A stretch of DNA of 64,000 bases from Sulfitobacter sp. JL08 (GTDB lineage Bacteria; Pseudomonadota; Alphaproteobacteria; Rhodobacterales; Rhodobacteraceae). Where the stretch lies: assembly GCF_003352045.1 (NCBI RefSeq), contig NZ_CP025815.1:2790001-2854000 (forward strand), in the 5' to 3' direction. This document shows positions 17,263 to 28,043 of this stretch, one piece after another (position 1 is the first letter of the stretch; the number at the start of each line of letters is the position of its first letter). The notes beneath the pieces were generated by a model. The model saw only the letters and a list, made by a program, of their open reading frames with translations. It had not been told where the DNA came from and ran no database searches. A program made the translations under genes and the position numbers.

Positions 17263-17301
17263 CATCCGTTTGATTGCCGGGCAGCAAGTGTCTGGCGCCC
17301 C

Positions 17302-19701
<2,400 letters not shown>

Positions 19702-19809
19702 GGCTGCCAATCTAGCGCGCGATGCCTCCAAGATAAAGACACGTTCACACAATGTTCCCCATTAAATGACGGACTCGACAAACCCATGTGAACTCAGTCA
19801 CATACCGGC

Positions 19810-20949
19810 ATGAACCTGCACAGCACCTATCCCGGACTGTTCGATCTGAAACAGCGCGCACAACGGCGCGTTCCCAGATTTGTATGGGAATATCTTGACA
19901 GCGGCACCGGGCAGGAAGCCACCAAGGCCCGCAATCGCACCGCGCTGGACAAGGTGTTGTTCAACCCCTCGATTCTGCATGGCGAATTCACCCCTGACCT
20001 GACCAGAACGTTTCTGGGCGAAACCCATCCCCTGCCCTTCGGGATTGCGCCGGTCGGCATGTCCGGTCTGATCTGGCCGGACGCCGAAGGCCATCTGGCC
20101 CGCGCCGCAGCGCAGGCAGGCATACCCTACACCCTGTCCACCGTGGCCAGCCAGATGCCCGAAGACCTTGCGCCCCATCTGGGTGCGCATGGCTGGTTTC
20201 AGATGTATCCCCCCCGTGACGAGGATATTCGCACCGACATGCTGAACCGCGCCAGAGAGGCCGGTTTCAAGACACTGGTTCTGACCGTCGATGTGCCCGT
20301 GGCCAGCCGGCGCGAACGCCAGACGCGCTCGGGCCTGACCCAGCCGCCCCGCCTGACGCCCCGCCTTCTGGCACAGGTCGCGATGCGCCCTGCCTGGGCA
20401 ATGGGCATGGCCCGGCGCGGCATGCCGCATATGCGCATGCTCGACAAATACAGCACCGGCAATGTCGGCAATCTGCCCCCCACGGCCCATATCGGGTACC
20501 TGCTGCGCACCGCGCCCGATTGGGATTATGTCAAGTGGCTGCGCGATGCCTGGGACGGCCCGTTCGTGATCAAGGGCGTCTTGAGCGCTGATGACGCCCC
20601 GAAACTGGAAAGCGCCGGCATCGACGCGCTTTGGGTATCAAACCACGCGGGGCGACAGTTCGATGCCGCGCCTGCCGCGATCGAAGCGCTGCCCGCCCTG
20701 CGGGCCGCAACCGGCCTGCCGATCATTTTTGACAGCGGCATCGAAGGCGGGCTGGATATCCTGCGCGCACTCGCACTTGGTGCGGATTTCGTGATGCTGG
20801 GGCGTGCCTTTCATTTCGCCCTTGCCGCCCTTGGCGCCCCGGGGCCGGCGCATCTGGTCGATATGCTGGCCAAGGATATGGCCGCCAATATGGGACAGAT
20901 CGGCGCGCGCGATCTGAACACCCTGCCCAAGCCTTTCTTTTTGCCCTGA
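19810..20949 (+). CDS. FMN-dependent alpha-hydroxy-acid (L-lactate) dehydrogenase
   Basis: A 379-aa member of the FMN-dependent alpha-hydroxy-acid dehydrogenase family, which oxidises L-lactate and similar acids and often feeds the quinone pool. Visible are the N-terminal RRVPRFVWEYLDSGTG, the FMN-binding PFGIAPVGMSG, and the catalytic region DALWVSNHAGRQFDAAPAAI with the active-site histidine and arginine, then IIFDSGIEGGLDILRALALGADFVMLGRAF (read in parts). The usual SNHGGRQLD is SNHAGRQFD here. lldD is the closest well-known relative, but substrate cannot be fixed from sequence, so no symbol is given. Confidence 0.87.
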   Translation: MNLHSTYPGLFDLKQRAQRRVPRFVWEYLDSGTGQEATKARNRTALDKVLFNPSILHGEFTPDLTRTFLGETHPLPFGIAPVGMSGLIWPDAEGHLARAAAQAGIPYTLSTVASQMPEDLAPHLGAHGWFQMYPPRDEDIRTDMLNRAREAGFKTLVLTVDVPVASRRERQTRSGLTQPPRLTPRLLAQVAMRPAWAMGMARRGMPHMRMLDKYSTGNVGNLPPTAHIGYLLRTAPDWDYVKWLRDAWDGPFVIKGVLSADDAPKLESAGIDALWVSNHAGRQFDAAPAAIEALPALRAATGLPIIFDSGIEGGLDILRALALGADFVMLGRAFHFALAALGAPGPAHLVDMLAKDMAANMGQIGARDLNTLPKPFFLP

Positions 20950-21132
20950 ATACGGCCGCCGGAGGCGTCAAATGTCCTGGCAAACGGGGCATTTCGTTTT
21001 TGCGGGCCTGCAAGTCGCATCTGATTGCAGCATTGCTAGCGCAATCATGCCACATCTACCCAGAACTACGTGTTTACGCACCTGCAGAAACTTCCTAGAC
21101 AAAACGTGATTTCACGCCAGCCAGAGGCCGCC

Positions 21133-24100
21133 ATGACCGATTTCCGCAAAATCCTGATCGCCAACCGCGGCGAAATTGCCATCCGCATCATGCGCGCCGC
21201 CAACGAGATGGGCAAGAAAACGGTCGCCGTCTACGCGGAAGAGGATAAGCTGGGCCTGCACCGGTTCAAGGCGGACGAGGCGTACCGGATCGGCGAAGGG
21301 CTGGGGCCGGTCGCGGCCTATCTGAGCATCCCCGAGATCATTCGCGTGGCCAAGGCCAGCGGCGCGGATGCCATCCATCCCGGCTATGGCCTGCTGTCCG
21401 AAAACCCCGATTTCGTCGATGCCTGCGATGCGGCGGGCATCACGTTCATCGGGCCGCGCGCTGAAACCATGCGGGCCTTGGGCGACAAGGCCAGCGCCCG
21501 GCGCGTTGCGATCGAGGCTGGCGTGCCGGTCATTCCCGCAACCGAGGTTCTGGGCGATGACATGGCCGCGATCAAGGCCGAGGCGGCCGCGGTCGGCTAT
21601 CCGCTGATGCTCAAAGCCAGTTGGGGCGGCGGCGGACGTGGCATGCGCCCGATCCATTCCGAAGCCGAAGTCGAGGAAAAGGTGCGCGAAGGCCGGCGCG
21701 AGGCCGAAGCCGCCTTTGGCAACGGCGAAGGGTATCTTGAAAAAATGATCCTCAAGGCGCGCCATGTCGAAGTTCAGATACTGGGCGACAAACATGGCGG
21801 CATGTATCACCTGTTCGAACGCGATTGTTCCGTCCAGCGCCGCAACCAGAAAGTCGTCGAACGTGCGCCCGCCCCCTACCTTAGCGAATTGCAGCGCCGT
21901 GAGATTTGCGAACTGGGCTACAAGATCTGCAAACACGTGAACTACGAATGTGCCGGCACTGTCGAATTCCTAATGGATATGGACGATGGCCAGTTCTATT
22001 TCATCGAGGTCAATCCGCGCGTTCAGGTTGAACACACCGTGACCGAAGAGGTCACCGGCATCGACATCGTGCAGGCACAAATCCTGATTTCCGAAGGCAA
22101 GACAATTGCCGAAGCAACCGGCAAACCCAGTCAGGACGACGTGGTACTGACGGGCCATGCCCTGCAAACCCGGATCACCACCGAAGACCCGCAAAACAAC
22201 TTTATCCCCGATTACGGGCGCATCACGGCCTATCGCGAGGCAACAGGCATGGGCATCCGTCTGGATGGCGGCACGGCCTATGCTGGCGGCGTGATCACGC
22301 GCTACTACGACAGTCTGCTGACCAAGATCACGGCCAAGGCACCGACGCCCGACATGGCGATTGCGCGGATGGACCGCGCACTGCGCGAGTTCCGTATTCG
22401 CGGCGTCAGCACCAATATCGCATTTGTCGAGAACCTGCTGAAACATCCGACATTTCTGAACAACGAATACCACACCAAATTCATTGACGAGACACCCGAT
22501 CTGTTTGTGTTCCACAAACGCCGCGACCGGGGCACCAAGGTGCTGACCTATATTGCCGACATCACCGTCAACGGGCACCCCGAAACCAAAGGGCGCCCCA
22601 AGCCGGCACCTGACCTCAAGCTGCCCCGCCCTGTTCAGCCGCGCAATGAACCGGCTGAAGGCACCCGCACCTTGCTGGAACGCGAAGGCCCGCAAGCGGT
22701 CGCCGACTGGATGGCAGCCCAGCCGCAACTGCTGATCACCGACACAACGATGCGCGACGGGCACCAATCGTTGCTGGCCACGCGGATGCGATCAATTGAC
22801 ATGATCAAGGTGGCGCCCGCCTATGCGGCACACCTGCCGCAACTGTTCAGTGTGGAATGCTGGGGCGGTGCGACTTTTGATGTGTCCTATCGGTTCCTGC
22901 AGGAATGCCCCTGGCAGCGCCTGCGCGATCTGCGCGCAGCCATGCCCAATCTGATGACCCAGATGCTGCTGCGCGGCTCGAACGGGGTGGGCTATACCAA
23001 CTACCCCGACAACGTGGTGCAGGAATTCGTGCGTCAGGCCGCGCAAACCGGCGTTGATGTGTTCCGCGTGTTCGACAGCCTGAACTGGGTTGAAAACATG
23101 CGTGTCGCGATGGATGCGGTTCTGGACAACAACAAACTGTGCGAAGGTGCGATTTGTTACACCGGTGACATTCTGGATCCGGACCGCGCCAAATACGATC
23201 TGAAATACTACGTCGCGATGGGCAAGGAATTGCGGGATGCGGGCGCTCATGTTCTGGGCCTCAAGGACATGGCCGGACTGCTCAAGCCAGCCGCCGCAGG
23301 CAAACTGATCACCGCCCTGAAGGAAGAGGTCGGCCTGCCGATCCATTTCCACACCCACGATACATCCGGCGCTGCAATTGCAACGGTGATGGCCGCTGCG
23401 GCAGCAGGAGTGGATGCGGTTGACGCCGCGATGGATGCGCTTAGCGGCAACACCAGCCAGCCGACACTTGGCTCCGTGGTTGAGGCAATGAAACATACCG
23501 GTCGCGATACAGGTCTGGATATCGGTGCCATCCGCGAGATCAGCAATTACTGGGAAGCCGTGCGCGGACAATACGCGGCCTTTGAATCCGGCCTGCAGGC
23601 GCCTGCGTCAGAAGTTTACCTGCACGAAATGCCCGGCGGTCAGTTCACCAACCTCAAGGCGCAGGCGCGTTCGCTGGGTCTGGAAGAACGCTGGCACGAA
23701 GTGGCGCAGACCTATGCCGACGTGAACCAGATGTTCGGCGATATTGTCAAAGTCACCCCGTCCTCCAAGGTTGTGGGCGATATGGCGTTGATGATGGTCA
23801 GCCAGAACCTGACACGCGCGCAGGTGGAAGACCCCGATATCGACGTGGCCTTTCCCGACAGCGTAATCGACATGATGCGCGGCAATCTGGGCCAGCCCCC
23901 CGGCGGCTTTCCCGATAGCATCGTGAAGAAAGTGCTGAAATCGGAAAGCCCCAACACCGAACGCCCCGGCCGCCACCTGCCCCCGGTCGATCTGGAACAG
24001 GTCCGCGCCAGGGTCATTGCCGAGCTTGAGGGCAAACCTGTCGATGACGAAGACCTGAACGGCTATCTGATGTATCCAAAGGTGTTTCTGGATTACATGG

Positions 24101-24573
24101 GCCGCCATCGCATCTATGGCCCCGTGCGCACCCTGCCGACGCTGACGTTTTTCTACGGCATGCAACCGGGCGAGGAAATCAGCGCCGAAATCGATCCCGG
24201 AAAGACGCTGGAAATTCGCCTGCAGGCGGTCGGCGAAACCAACGAAGACGGCGAGGCCAAGGTGTTTTTCGAACTGAACGGGCAACCACGGGTCATTCGT
24301 GTCCCGGACCGTCTGGTCAAAGCATCAACAATCCAGCGTCCCAAGGCGGAAAGCGGCAATCAGAACCACATCGGCGCGCCGATGCCCGGTGTCGTGGCCA
24401 CAGTGGGTGTAACCGCCGGACAGCCCGTCAAGGCCGGCGATCTTTTGTTGACCATCGAAGCGATGAAAATGGAAACCGGTATCCACGCCGAACGCGACGC
24501 GGTGATCAAGGCGGTGCATGTGCAACCCGGTGGGCAGATCGACGCCAAGGATTTGCTGGTCGAACTGGAATAA
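21133..24573 (+). CDS. pyc: Pyruvate carboxylase
   Basis: A single 1146-aa chain with all three functional units. Biotin carboxylase (about 1-460) starts FRKILIANRGEIAIRIMRAA and has FIEVNPRVQVEHTVTEEVTG (in parts). The carboxyltransferase (about 540-820) opens with ITDTTMRDGHQSLLATRM and includes HFHTHDTSG. The C-terminal biotinyl domain carries the modified lysine in EAMKMETGIH. It makes oxaloacetate from pyruvate and bicarbonate, an anaplerotic step important in roseobacters. The ATG at 21133 is preceded by CAGAGGCCGCC; an ATG 63 bp upstream adds a non-conserved extension. It is monocistronic and ends at a strong terminator. Confidence 0.97.
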   Translation: MTDFRKILIANRGEIAIRIMRAANEMGKKTVAVYAEEDKLGLHRFKADEAYRIGEGLGPVAAYLSIPEIIRVAKASGADAIHPGYGLLSENPDFVDACDAAGITFIGPRAETMRALGDKASARRVAIEAGVPVIPATEVLGDDMAAIKAEAAAVGYPLMLKASWGGGGRGMRPIHSEAEVEEKVREGRREAEAAFGNGEGYLEKMILKARHVEVQILGDKHGGMYHLFERDCSVQRRNQKVVERAPAPYLSELQRREICELGYKICKHVNYECAGTVEFLMDMDDGQFYFIEVNPRVQVEHTVTEEVTGIDIVQAQILISEGKTIAEATGKPSQDDVVLTGHALQTRITTEDPQNNFIPDYGRITAYREATGMGIRLDGGTAYAGGVITRYYDSLLTKITAKAPTPDMAIARMDRALREFRIRGVSTNIAFVENLLKHPTFLNNEYHTKFIDETPDLFVFHKRRDRGTKVLTYIADITVNGHPETKGRPKPAPDLKLPRPVQPRNEPAEGTRTLLEREGPQAVADWMAAQPQLLITDTTMRDGHQSLLATRMRSIDMIKVAPAYAAHLPQLFSVECWGGATFDVSYRFLQECPWQRLRDLRAAMPNLMTQMLLRGSNGVGYTNYPDNVVQEFVRQAAQTGVDVFRVFDSLNWVENMRVAMDAVLDNNKLCEGAICYTGDILDPDRAKYDLKYYVAMGKELRDAGAHVLGLKDMAGLLKPAAAGKLITALKEEVGLPIHFHTHDTSGAAIATVMAAAAAGVDAVDAAMDALSGNTSQPTLGSVVEAMKHTGRDTGLDIGAIREISNYWEAVRGQYAAFESGLQAPASEVYLHEMPGGQFTNLKAQARSLGLEERWHEVAQTYADVNQMFGDIVKVTPSSKVVGDMALMMVSQNLTRAQVEDPDIDVAFPDSVIDMMRGNLGQPPGGFPDSIVKKVLKSESPNTERPGRHLPPVDLEQVRARVIAELEGKPVDDEDLNGYLMYPKVFLDYMGRHRIYGPVRTLPTLTFFYGMQPGEEISAEIDPGKTLEIRLQAVGETNEDGEAKVFFELNGQPRVIRVPDRLVKASTIQRPKAESGNQNHIGAPMPGVVATVGVTAGQPVKAGDLLLTIEAMKMETGIHAERDAVIKAVHVQPGGQIDAKDLLVELE

Positions 24574-24601
24574 AGGGCGCGCGGCCAAAGTTGCGCCGCC
24601 C

Positions 24602-24635
24602 TGCTGTCCGGTTTTCCGCCGGGCAGCACTTTTTT
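24602..24635 (+). terminator. Rho-independent terminator of pyc
   Basis: TGCTGTCCGG (24602-24611) pairs with CCGGGCAGCA (24619-24628) with one G-U, and TTTTTT follows. It begins 28 bp after the pyc stop. Confidence 0.85.
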
Positions 24636-24658
24636 CGCCGGTCAGGCCGATTTTCCTC

Positions 24659-24687
24659 TTGCAGGACACGTCAGTGGTGAGTATCTG
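24659..24687 (+). promoter_or_regulatory. Candidate promoter of tRNA-Gly
   Basis: TTGCAG (24659-24664) and TATCTG (24682-24687) are separated by 17 bp, and the tRNA begins 17 bp after the -10 hexamer. Spacing and position are those of a standard housekeeping promoter. Confidence 0.6.
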
Positions 24688-24703
24688 AACCTCACCCAAG
24701 GAA

Positions 24704-24778
24704 GCGGGCGTAGCTCAGGGGTAGAGCATAACCTTGCCAAGGTTAGGGTCGGGCGTTCGAATCGCCTCGCCCGCTCCA
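24704..24778 (+). tRNA. tRNA-Gly (anticodon GCC)
   Basis: The acceptor stem GCGGGCG pairs with CGCCCGC, the D arm carries AGCTCAGGGGTAGAGC, the anticodon arm is TAACC-TTGCCAA-GGTTA with anticodon GCC, and the T arm contains GTTCGAATC. CCA is encoded. The gene is intact and is the attachment site of the island that follows: the region from its anticodon arm onward is repeated at 44036-44086. Confidence 0.96.
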
Positions 24779-24780
24779 AT
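24730..24780 (+). repeat. attL-type direct repeat, within the tRNA-Gly 3' part
   Basis: These 51 bp, from the anticodon arm (AACCTTGCCAAGG) to two bases beyond the encoded CCA, are identical to 44036-44086. The bases on either side differ, so the repeat is bounded. This is the standard footprint of tyrosine-recombinase integration into a tRNA gene. Confidence 0.93.
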
Positions 24781-25116
24781 GGGAAAATCAATCAAAACAA
24801 GCACTTGCTGTGTAGAAATTACACAGCATTGCTGTGCGAAATCAACTTTTTTCGTTGGCGTTCACAGTTGAGATTGTGAACGTTTGGCTTGGCAAGGTGC
24901 GCAAAGCAAGGCTTTGGCACGATAGCTCTACCCCTGAGCTACGCCCGATTTTGCTAAACGAGCAATTTTCTGCCAAAAAAGATTACGATTGGCATCACGT
25001 ATCCATGGGCGGGAAGCGGTCCTTCGCTGCAGTTGAGAGTTCTTTAGCCCTACTTAGCAAACGGGGACATCCATAGGGTTTCGTCCCCTGATCCGATCCC
25101 ATTTCAGCAGACTTAA
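24779..25116. other. Left end of the island: palindromes and an inverted tRNA fragment
   Basis: No gene is convincing here. It contains TGCTGTGTA-N5-TACACAGCA (24806-24828), CGTTCACA-N8-TGTGAACG (24859-24882), and at 24925-24947 a 23-bp inverted copy of the tRNA-Gly 5' part (matching 24705-24727). After that fragment the similarity to tRNA fades. The palindromes could be recombinase or regulator sites left from the lost integrase module; this is inference. Confidence 0.6.
24925..24947 (-). repeat. Inverted 23-bp copy of the tRNA-Gly 5' part (pseudo-tRNA fragment)
   Basis: Read on the minus strand this is CGGGCGTAGCTCAGGGGTAGAGC without its last three bases and onward, that is the acceptor and D arm of tRNA-Gly, exact over 23 bp. 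Next to it TGCCAA occurs at about anticodon position, but no complete cloverleaf can be formed. Confidence 0.8.
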
Positions 25117-26290
25117 GGAACGTCTGATCAACGCCTTCGGCTTCGCCGCCGTGCCGGCTTGAAGGTAGTTTGGGGCGTCAGACGTCCCATTTCCAGCGAT
25201 TTTCCCGCTGTTTCGGCCGCCTGAGTGGCGGTTTCGGCGTTTTTGGGCAGACTCTGCCTCATGCTGCCAGCTTTCTCCGGGTCATGAACAGGTTGCCGAG
25301 GGCGAAGAGCGTGAACAGATGCGCCCGGTTCTTGGCCAGCCCACGGTAGCGCGTCTTCACGTGGCCGAACTGGCGCTTCAGGATCCGGAACGGGTGCTCA
25401 ACCTTGGCCCGGACCTTTGCGATGATCCGGTTGATCTGCACGTCGAGCGGATCCAGTTCGCCACCTTTGGGTGCCTTGCGCATCACGCCCCAGAACCGGC
25501 CTGCATCCTTGGTGAAGGCCGCCTCTCGTTCGGAATGCACGTAGCCCTTGTCCGCCCAGACGGATGTTTCGTTGCCGTGCAGCAGTTCGTCCCAGACCTG
25601 GCTATCGTGGGTCTTGGCAGTGGTGGTCTCCAGGCTGTGGACGATGCCGCTGTCTGCATCGACGCCAACATGGGCCTTCATGCCGAAGTACCAGTCATTA
25701 CCCTTCTTGGTGGATGACATCTCGGGATCGCGGGCCTTGGCTTCATTCTTGGTCGAGGACGGCGCATCGATGATCGTCGCATCCACCAACGTGCCAGAGC
25801 GCAGCGTGACGCCCTTGTCGGCAAGATAGGCATTCACCTCGGCAAACAGCTTCTCGGTCAGCTGATGCTTCTCCAGCAGGTGCCGGAAGTTCAGGATCGT
25901 TGTTTCGTCGGGGATGCGGTCATCGCCAAGCTCGATACCGGCAAACCGGCGCATGGCCTCGCTGTCATACAGGCTCTCTTCGGCCATCGGATCGCTCAGC
26001 GCGTACCAGCTCTGAAGGAAATACACTCGCAGCATCGTCTCCAGTGGCATCGGTGGCCGACCACCCTTTGACCCAACCTTCGGATAGTGCGGCTCGATCA
26101 GCGCCAACAGACGACCCCAAGGCACCACCGCATCCATCTCCGACAGGAACTTCTCGCGGCGCGTCACCTTCTTCTTCACCGCATCACCAAGGCCGGGAAT
26201 GGCAGGCTGTTTGGGCATCGGCGGGCTCCTCTCTCATCCGCAGAAACCATACCAAATCACGCCAAAATGGGGAAGTTCTTCAGAGATTCC
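25117..26290 (-). mobile_element. Complete IS5-family insertion sequence (1174 bp)
   Basis: The element runs from GGAACGTCTGATCAA to its inverted counterpart (read from the right end GGAATCTCTGAAGAA; 11 of 15 positions match). It is flanked on both sides by TTAA (25113-25116 and 26291-26294), which fits the 4-bp YTAR target duplication of the IS5 group. One intact transposase gene fills most of it, so the insertion looks recent and potentially active. Confidence 0.88.
25259..26218 (-). CDS. IS5-family transposase
   Basis: A 319-aa DDE transposase. The N terminus has the IS5-group pattern REKFLSEMDAVVPWGRLLALIEPHYP, then LRVYFLQSWYALSDPMAEESLYD, the first catalytic Asp in GTLVDATIIDAPSS, the second in VWADKGYVHSEREA, and the catalytic Glu region KVRAKVEHPFRILKRQFG. 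No frameshift or stop is seen. Terminal repeats and target duplication are described with the element. Confidence 0.95.
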   Translation of the reverse strand: MPKQPAIPGLGDAVKKKVTRREKFLSEMDAVVPWGRLLALIEPHYPKVGSKGGRPPMPLETMLRVYFLQSWYALSDPMAEESLYDSEAMRRFAGIELGDDRIPDETTILNFRHLLEKHQLTEKLFAEVNAYLADKGVTLRSGTLVDATIIDAPSSTKNEAKARDPEMSSTKKGNDWYFGMKAHVGVDADSGIVHSLETTTAKTHDSQVWDELLHGNETSVWADKGYVHSEREAAFTKDAGRFWGVMRKAPKGGELDPLDVQINRIIAKVRAKVEHPFRILKRQFGHVKTRYRGLAKNRAHLFTLFALGNLFMTRRKLAA

Positions 26291-26356
26291 TTAACCATCT
26301 AATTTTGACATCGCAACTATGGAAATTCAGCGTCAGTGGGCCGACTTTCCATCGGA

Positions 26357-27328
26357 TCAAATTCTGAGTTTAAAGCCTCTCACTAGGCTTCGAATATGCG
26401 TGTGAAGCTTAGTTCTATTTCCATTTCGGTAGAATGGAAATAGCAGCTCCTTTGCTATGGGCCGACGCGTGGACCAAAAAAGTCTTGCGACGCCACCATA
26501 GCAAACCATGCGATCTCTAAGTGGTAGCCCTGCTCTGTTAACCGACCGCGCAAATTCAACTACATATCGGCAATGCTTCATCACGCGTCTGCCCGATTTT
26601 TTGGGATCTATCCAATCTATGCAAAAGTCCTGTCCTGCGGACATCCGCTGACTATACTGCTGATCATGTACTCGGAACGAAAAGTCCGAACTTTTCAGAA
26701 GAGCGATGCCCCCATGCAGCAGCATTTCGGCGATCAGCACCCGATCGCTGCTTAGATAATTCCCATGAAGATTGGTGCACGCGAGCGCTTTACGGCGAAA
26801 TAGCGCAAAGAATGGCGCGCAGTGAATCTGTCTACTCCTTGGCACAAATAATGCAAAGCGCTTAGCATCACTAACGTCATCAGAGCTGAAAAAATCGATG
26901 GTGACGTGGCTGAGTGTCTTTCCAGTTGGGTCAATTTTACGGACATCTTGTGGAAGCGCACCAACATTTTCGGGATGCTCGTTTAGATGTGCGACGCAAT
27001 ATCTAAGAAAATCATGCCCCAGTATATCGTCATGAGCGCACCACTTGAAAAGCTCACCCGTTGCCTCGTGAAAGGTGAAGTCATAATTCGCGGCGGCTCC
27101 CAGGTTTTTCGATTGGCGTATGTATCGGATGCGATCATCTTTCCTTGCATAATTTTCACAGATGCTCTGGGTCGCATCCGTCGACGCATTGTCACTAATG
27201 ATCAATTCGAAATCTTTGAAGGACTGGGCAAGGATAGAGTCCAGCGTTTGGGCAAGATAGTTTTCACCATTGAAGACGGGCAAGCCGAGGGAAACGATCG
27301 GTTCTGAAAGGGACGTGTTTTCATTCAT
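26357..27328 (-). CDS. Glycosyltransferase family 2
   Basis: A 323-aa GT-A fold enzyme that would transfer a sugar from a nucleotide-sugar donor during surface polysaccharide synthesis. The N-terminal block PIVSLGLPVFNGENYLAQTLDSIL and FELIISDNASTDATQ is the nucleotide-binding half. The metal-binding DxD-like site is WCAHDDILG at about residue 95. The C-terminal part is basic with no obvious membrane span. It is the only polysaccharide gene in the island and lacks companions, between an intact IS5 and an IS3 remnant, so it is probably a passenger stranded from a larger locus. Confidence 0.85.
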   Translation of the reverse strand: MNENTSLSEPIVSLGLPVFNGENYLAQTLDSILAQSFKDFELIISDNASTDATQSICENYARKDDRIRYIRQSKNLGAAANYDFTFHEATGELFKWCAHDDILGHDFLRYCVAHLNEHPENVGALPQDVRKIDPTGKTLSHVTIDFFSSDDVSDAKRFALFVPRSRQIHCAPFFALFRRKALACTNLHGNYLSSDRVLIAEMLLHGGIALLKSSDFSFRVHDQQYSQRMSAGQDFCIDWIDPKKSGRRVMKHCRYVVEFARSVNRAGLPLRDRMVCYGGVARLFWSTRRPIAKELLFPFYRNGNRTKLHTHIRSLVRGFKLRI

Positions 27329-27480
27329 TTGAAAGATCCTTGCATGATCAGTCTCGCGATACAGCTTGGCCGAGAAAAACGGCGTCTAATGCCGCGCCCA
27401 CTGCAATCACGTATGCATTTACACCCAAAGCCGACAGTTCGCCCCGGATCTCGTCCACATAGATGGCGTTCATCACCGCA

Positions 27481-27543
27481 CAGCACCTCAACCTGCCGCA
27501 GCTTCGTGACAATCTCTTCCGGCTTGTGTCGCTTGATTCCCAT
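27481..27543 (-). pseudogene. IS3-family transposase OrfA, N-terminal remnant
   Basis: The first 21 codons read MGIKRHKPEEIVTKLRQVEV, the start of IS3-type OrfA proteins, with GGAGGATCAAAG just before the ATG. After that the frame loses all family resemblance and runs into unrelated sequence upstream of the glycosyltransferase. The remainder of the IS, including OrfB, is missing. Confidence 0.7.
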
Positions 27544-27545
27544 CT

Positions 27546-28043
27546 TTGATCCTCCGTTTCCTAACTATGGGGGCGGACCACTTCAAAGGGGGAGGATCAA
27601 ACGGTCTCGGCAGGGCCATCGTTGAGCGCGCGCGGGAGACATTCCGGAGTAATGTTCTGATCGGTTTTATCGCCACCGGATCAGAGGACGGCAGGAGTGA
27701 CCGCTTCGATCAGGCGTTAATGACACTATTCGCATCCAAGCTGGGCCACCTATCGGCCCTCGACGCTGCATCCCAAGCCGAAAGGCTGGTGATCCCCAAG
27801 GGTCTCAAGCACGGTGATACGTTGATCAGGGAGGCTCATGGCCTTCGCACCAAGATAAGCCGCTCCGGGCGCATCCTGGTGGACGAACCCGACAGCCGCA
27901 TCAGCCAGTTCGACGACGTGCTGAACTCGGTCAGCATGGGCGTTGCCGTTGCGGACCGGATTTGGACCAAATCGCACATTGCCCGGATGCGTGACAACTG
28001 GCCCGACAGACTGCAGGCCAGCCATGAGGAGTTGACCGGATGA
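27546..28043 (+). CDS. Uncharacterised protein, probably 5'-truncated
   Basis: I do not recognise this 165-aa frame. It reads well from about GLGRAIVERARETFRSNV onward, with a hydrophobic strand (VLIGFIATGSEDG) and a C-terminal segment ISRSGRILVDEPDSRISQFDDVLNSVSMG (read in parts). The first 15-20 residues overlap the end of the IS3 remnant, so the authentic N terminus has probably been replaced. It overlaps the next gene by 4 bp (ATGA), so the two formed one translational unit. A phage origin is conceivable but not shown. Confidence 0.45.
   Translation: MILRFLTMGADHFKGGGSNGLGRAIVERARETFRSNVLIGFIATGSEDGRSDRFDQALMTLFASKLGHLSALDAASQAERLVIPKGLKHGDTLIREAHGLRTKISRSGRILVDEPDSRISQFDDVLNSVSMGVAVADRIWTKSHIARMRDNWPDRLQASHEELTG

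Noticed and set aside
21112-24699. Several long minus-strand open frames across pyc
   Set aside because: They mirror codon bias of pyruvate carboxylase, carry no motifs and have no starts with Shine-Dalgarno sequences.
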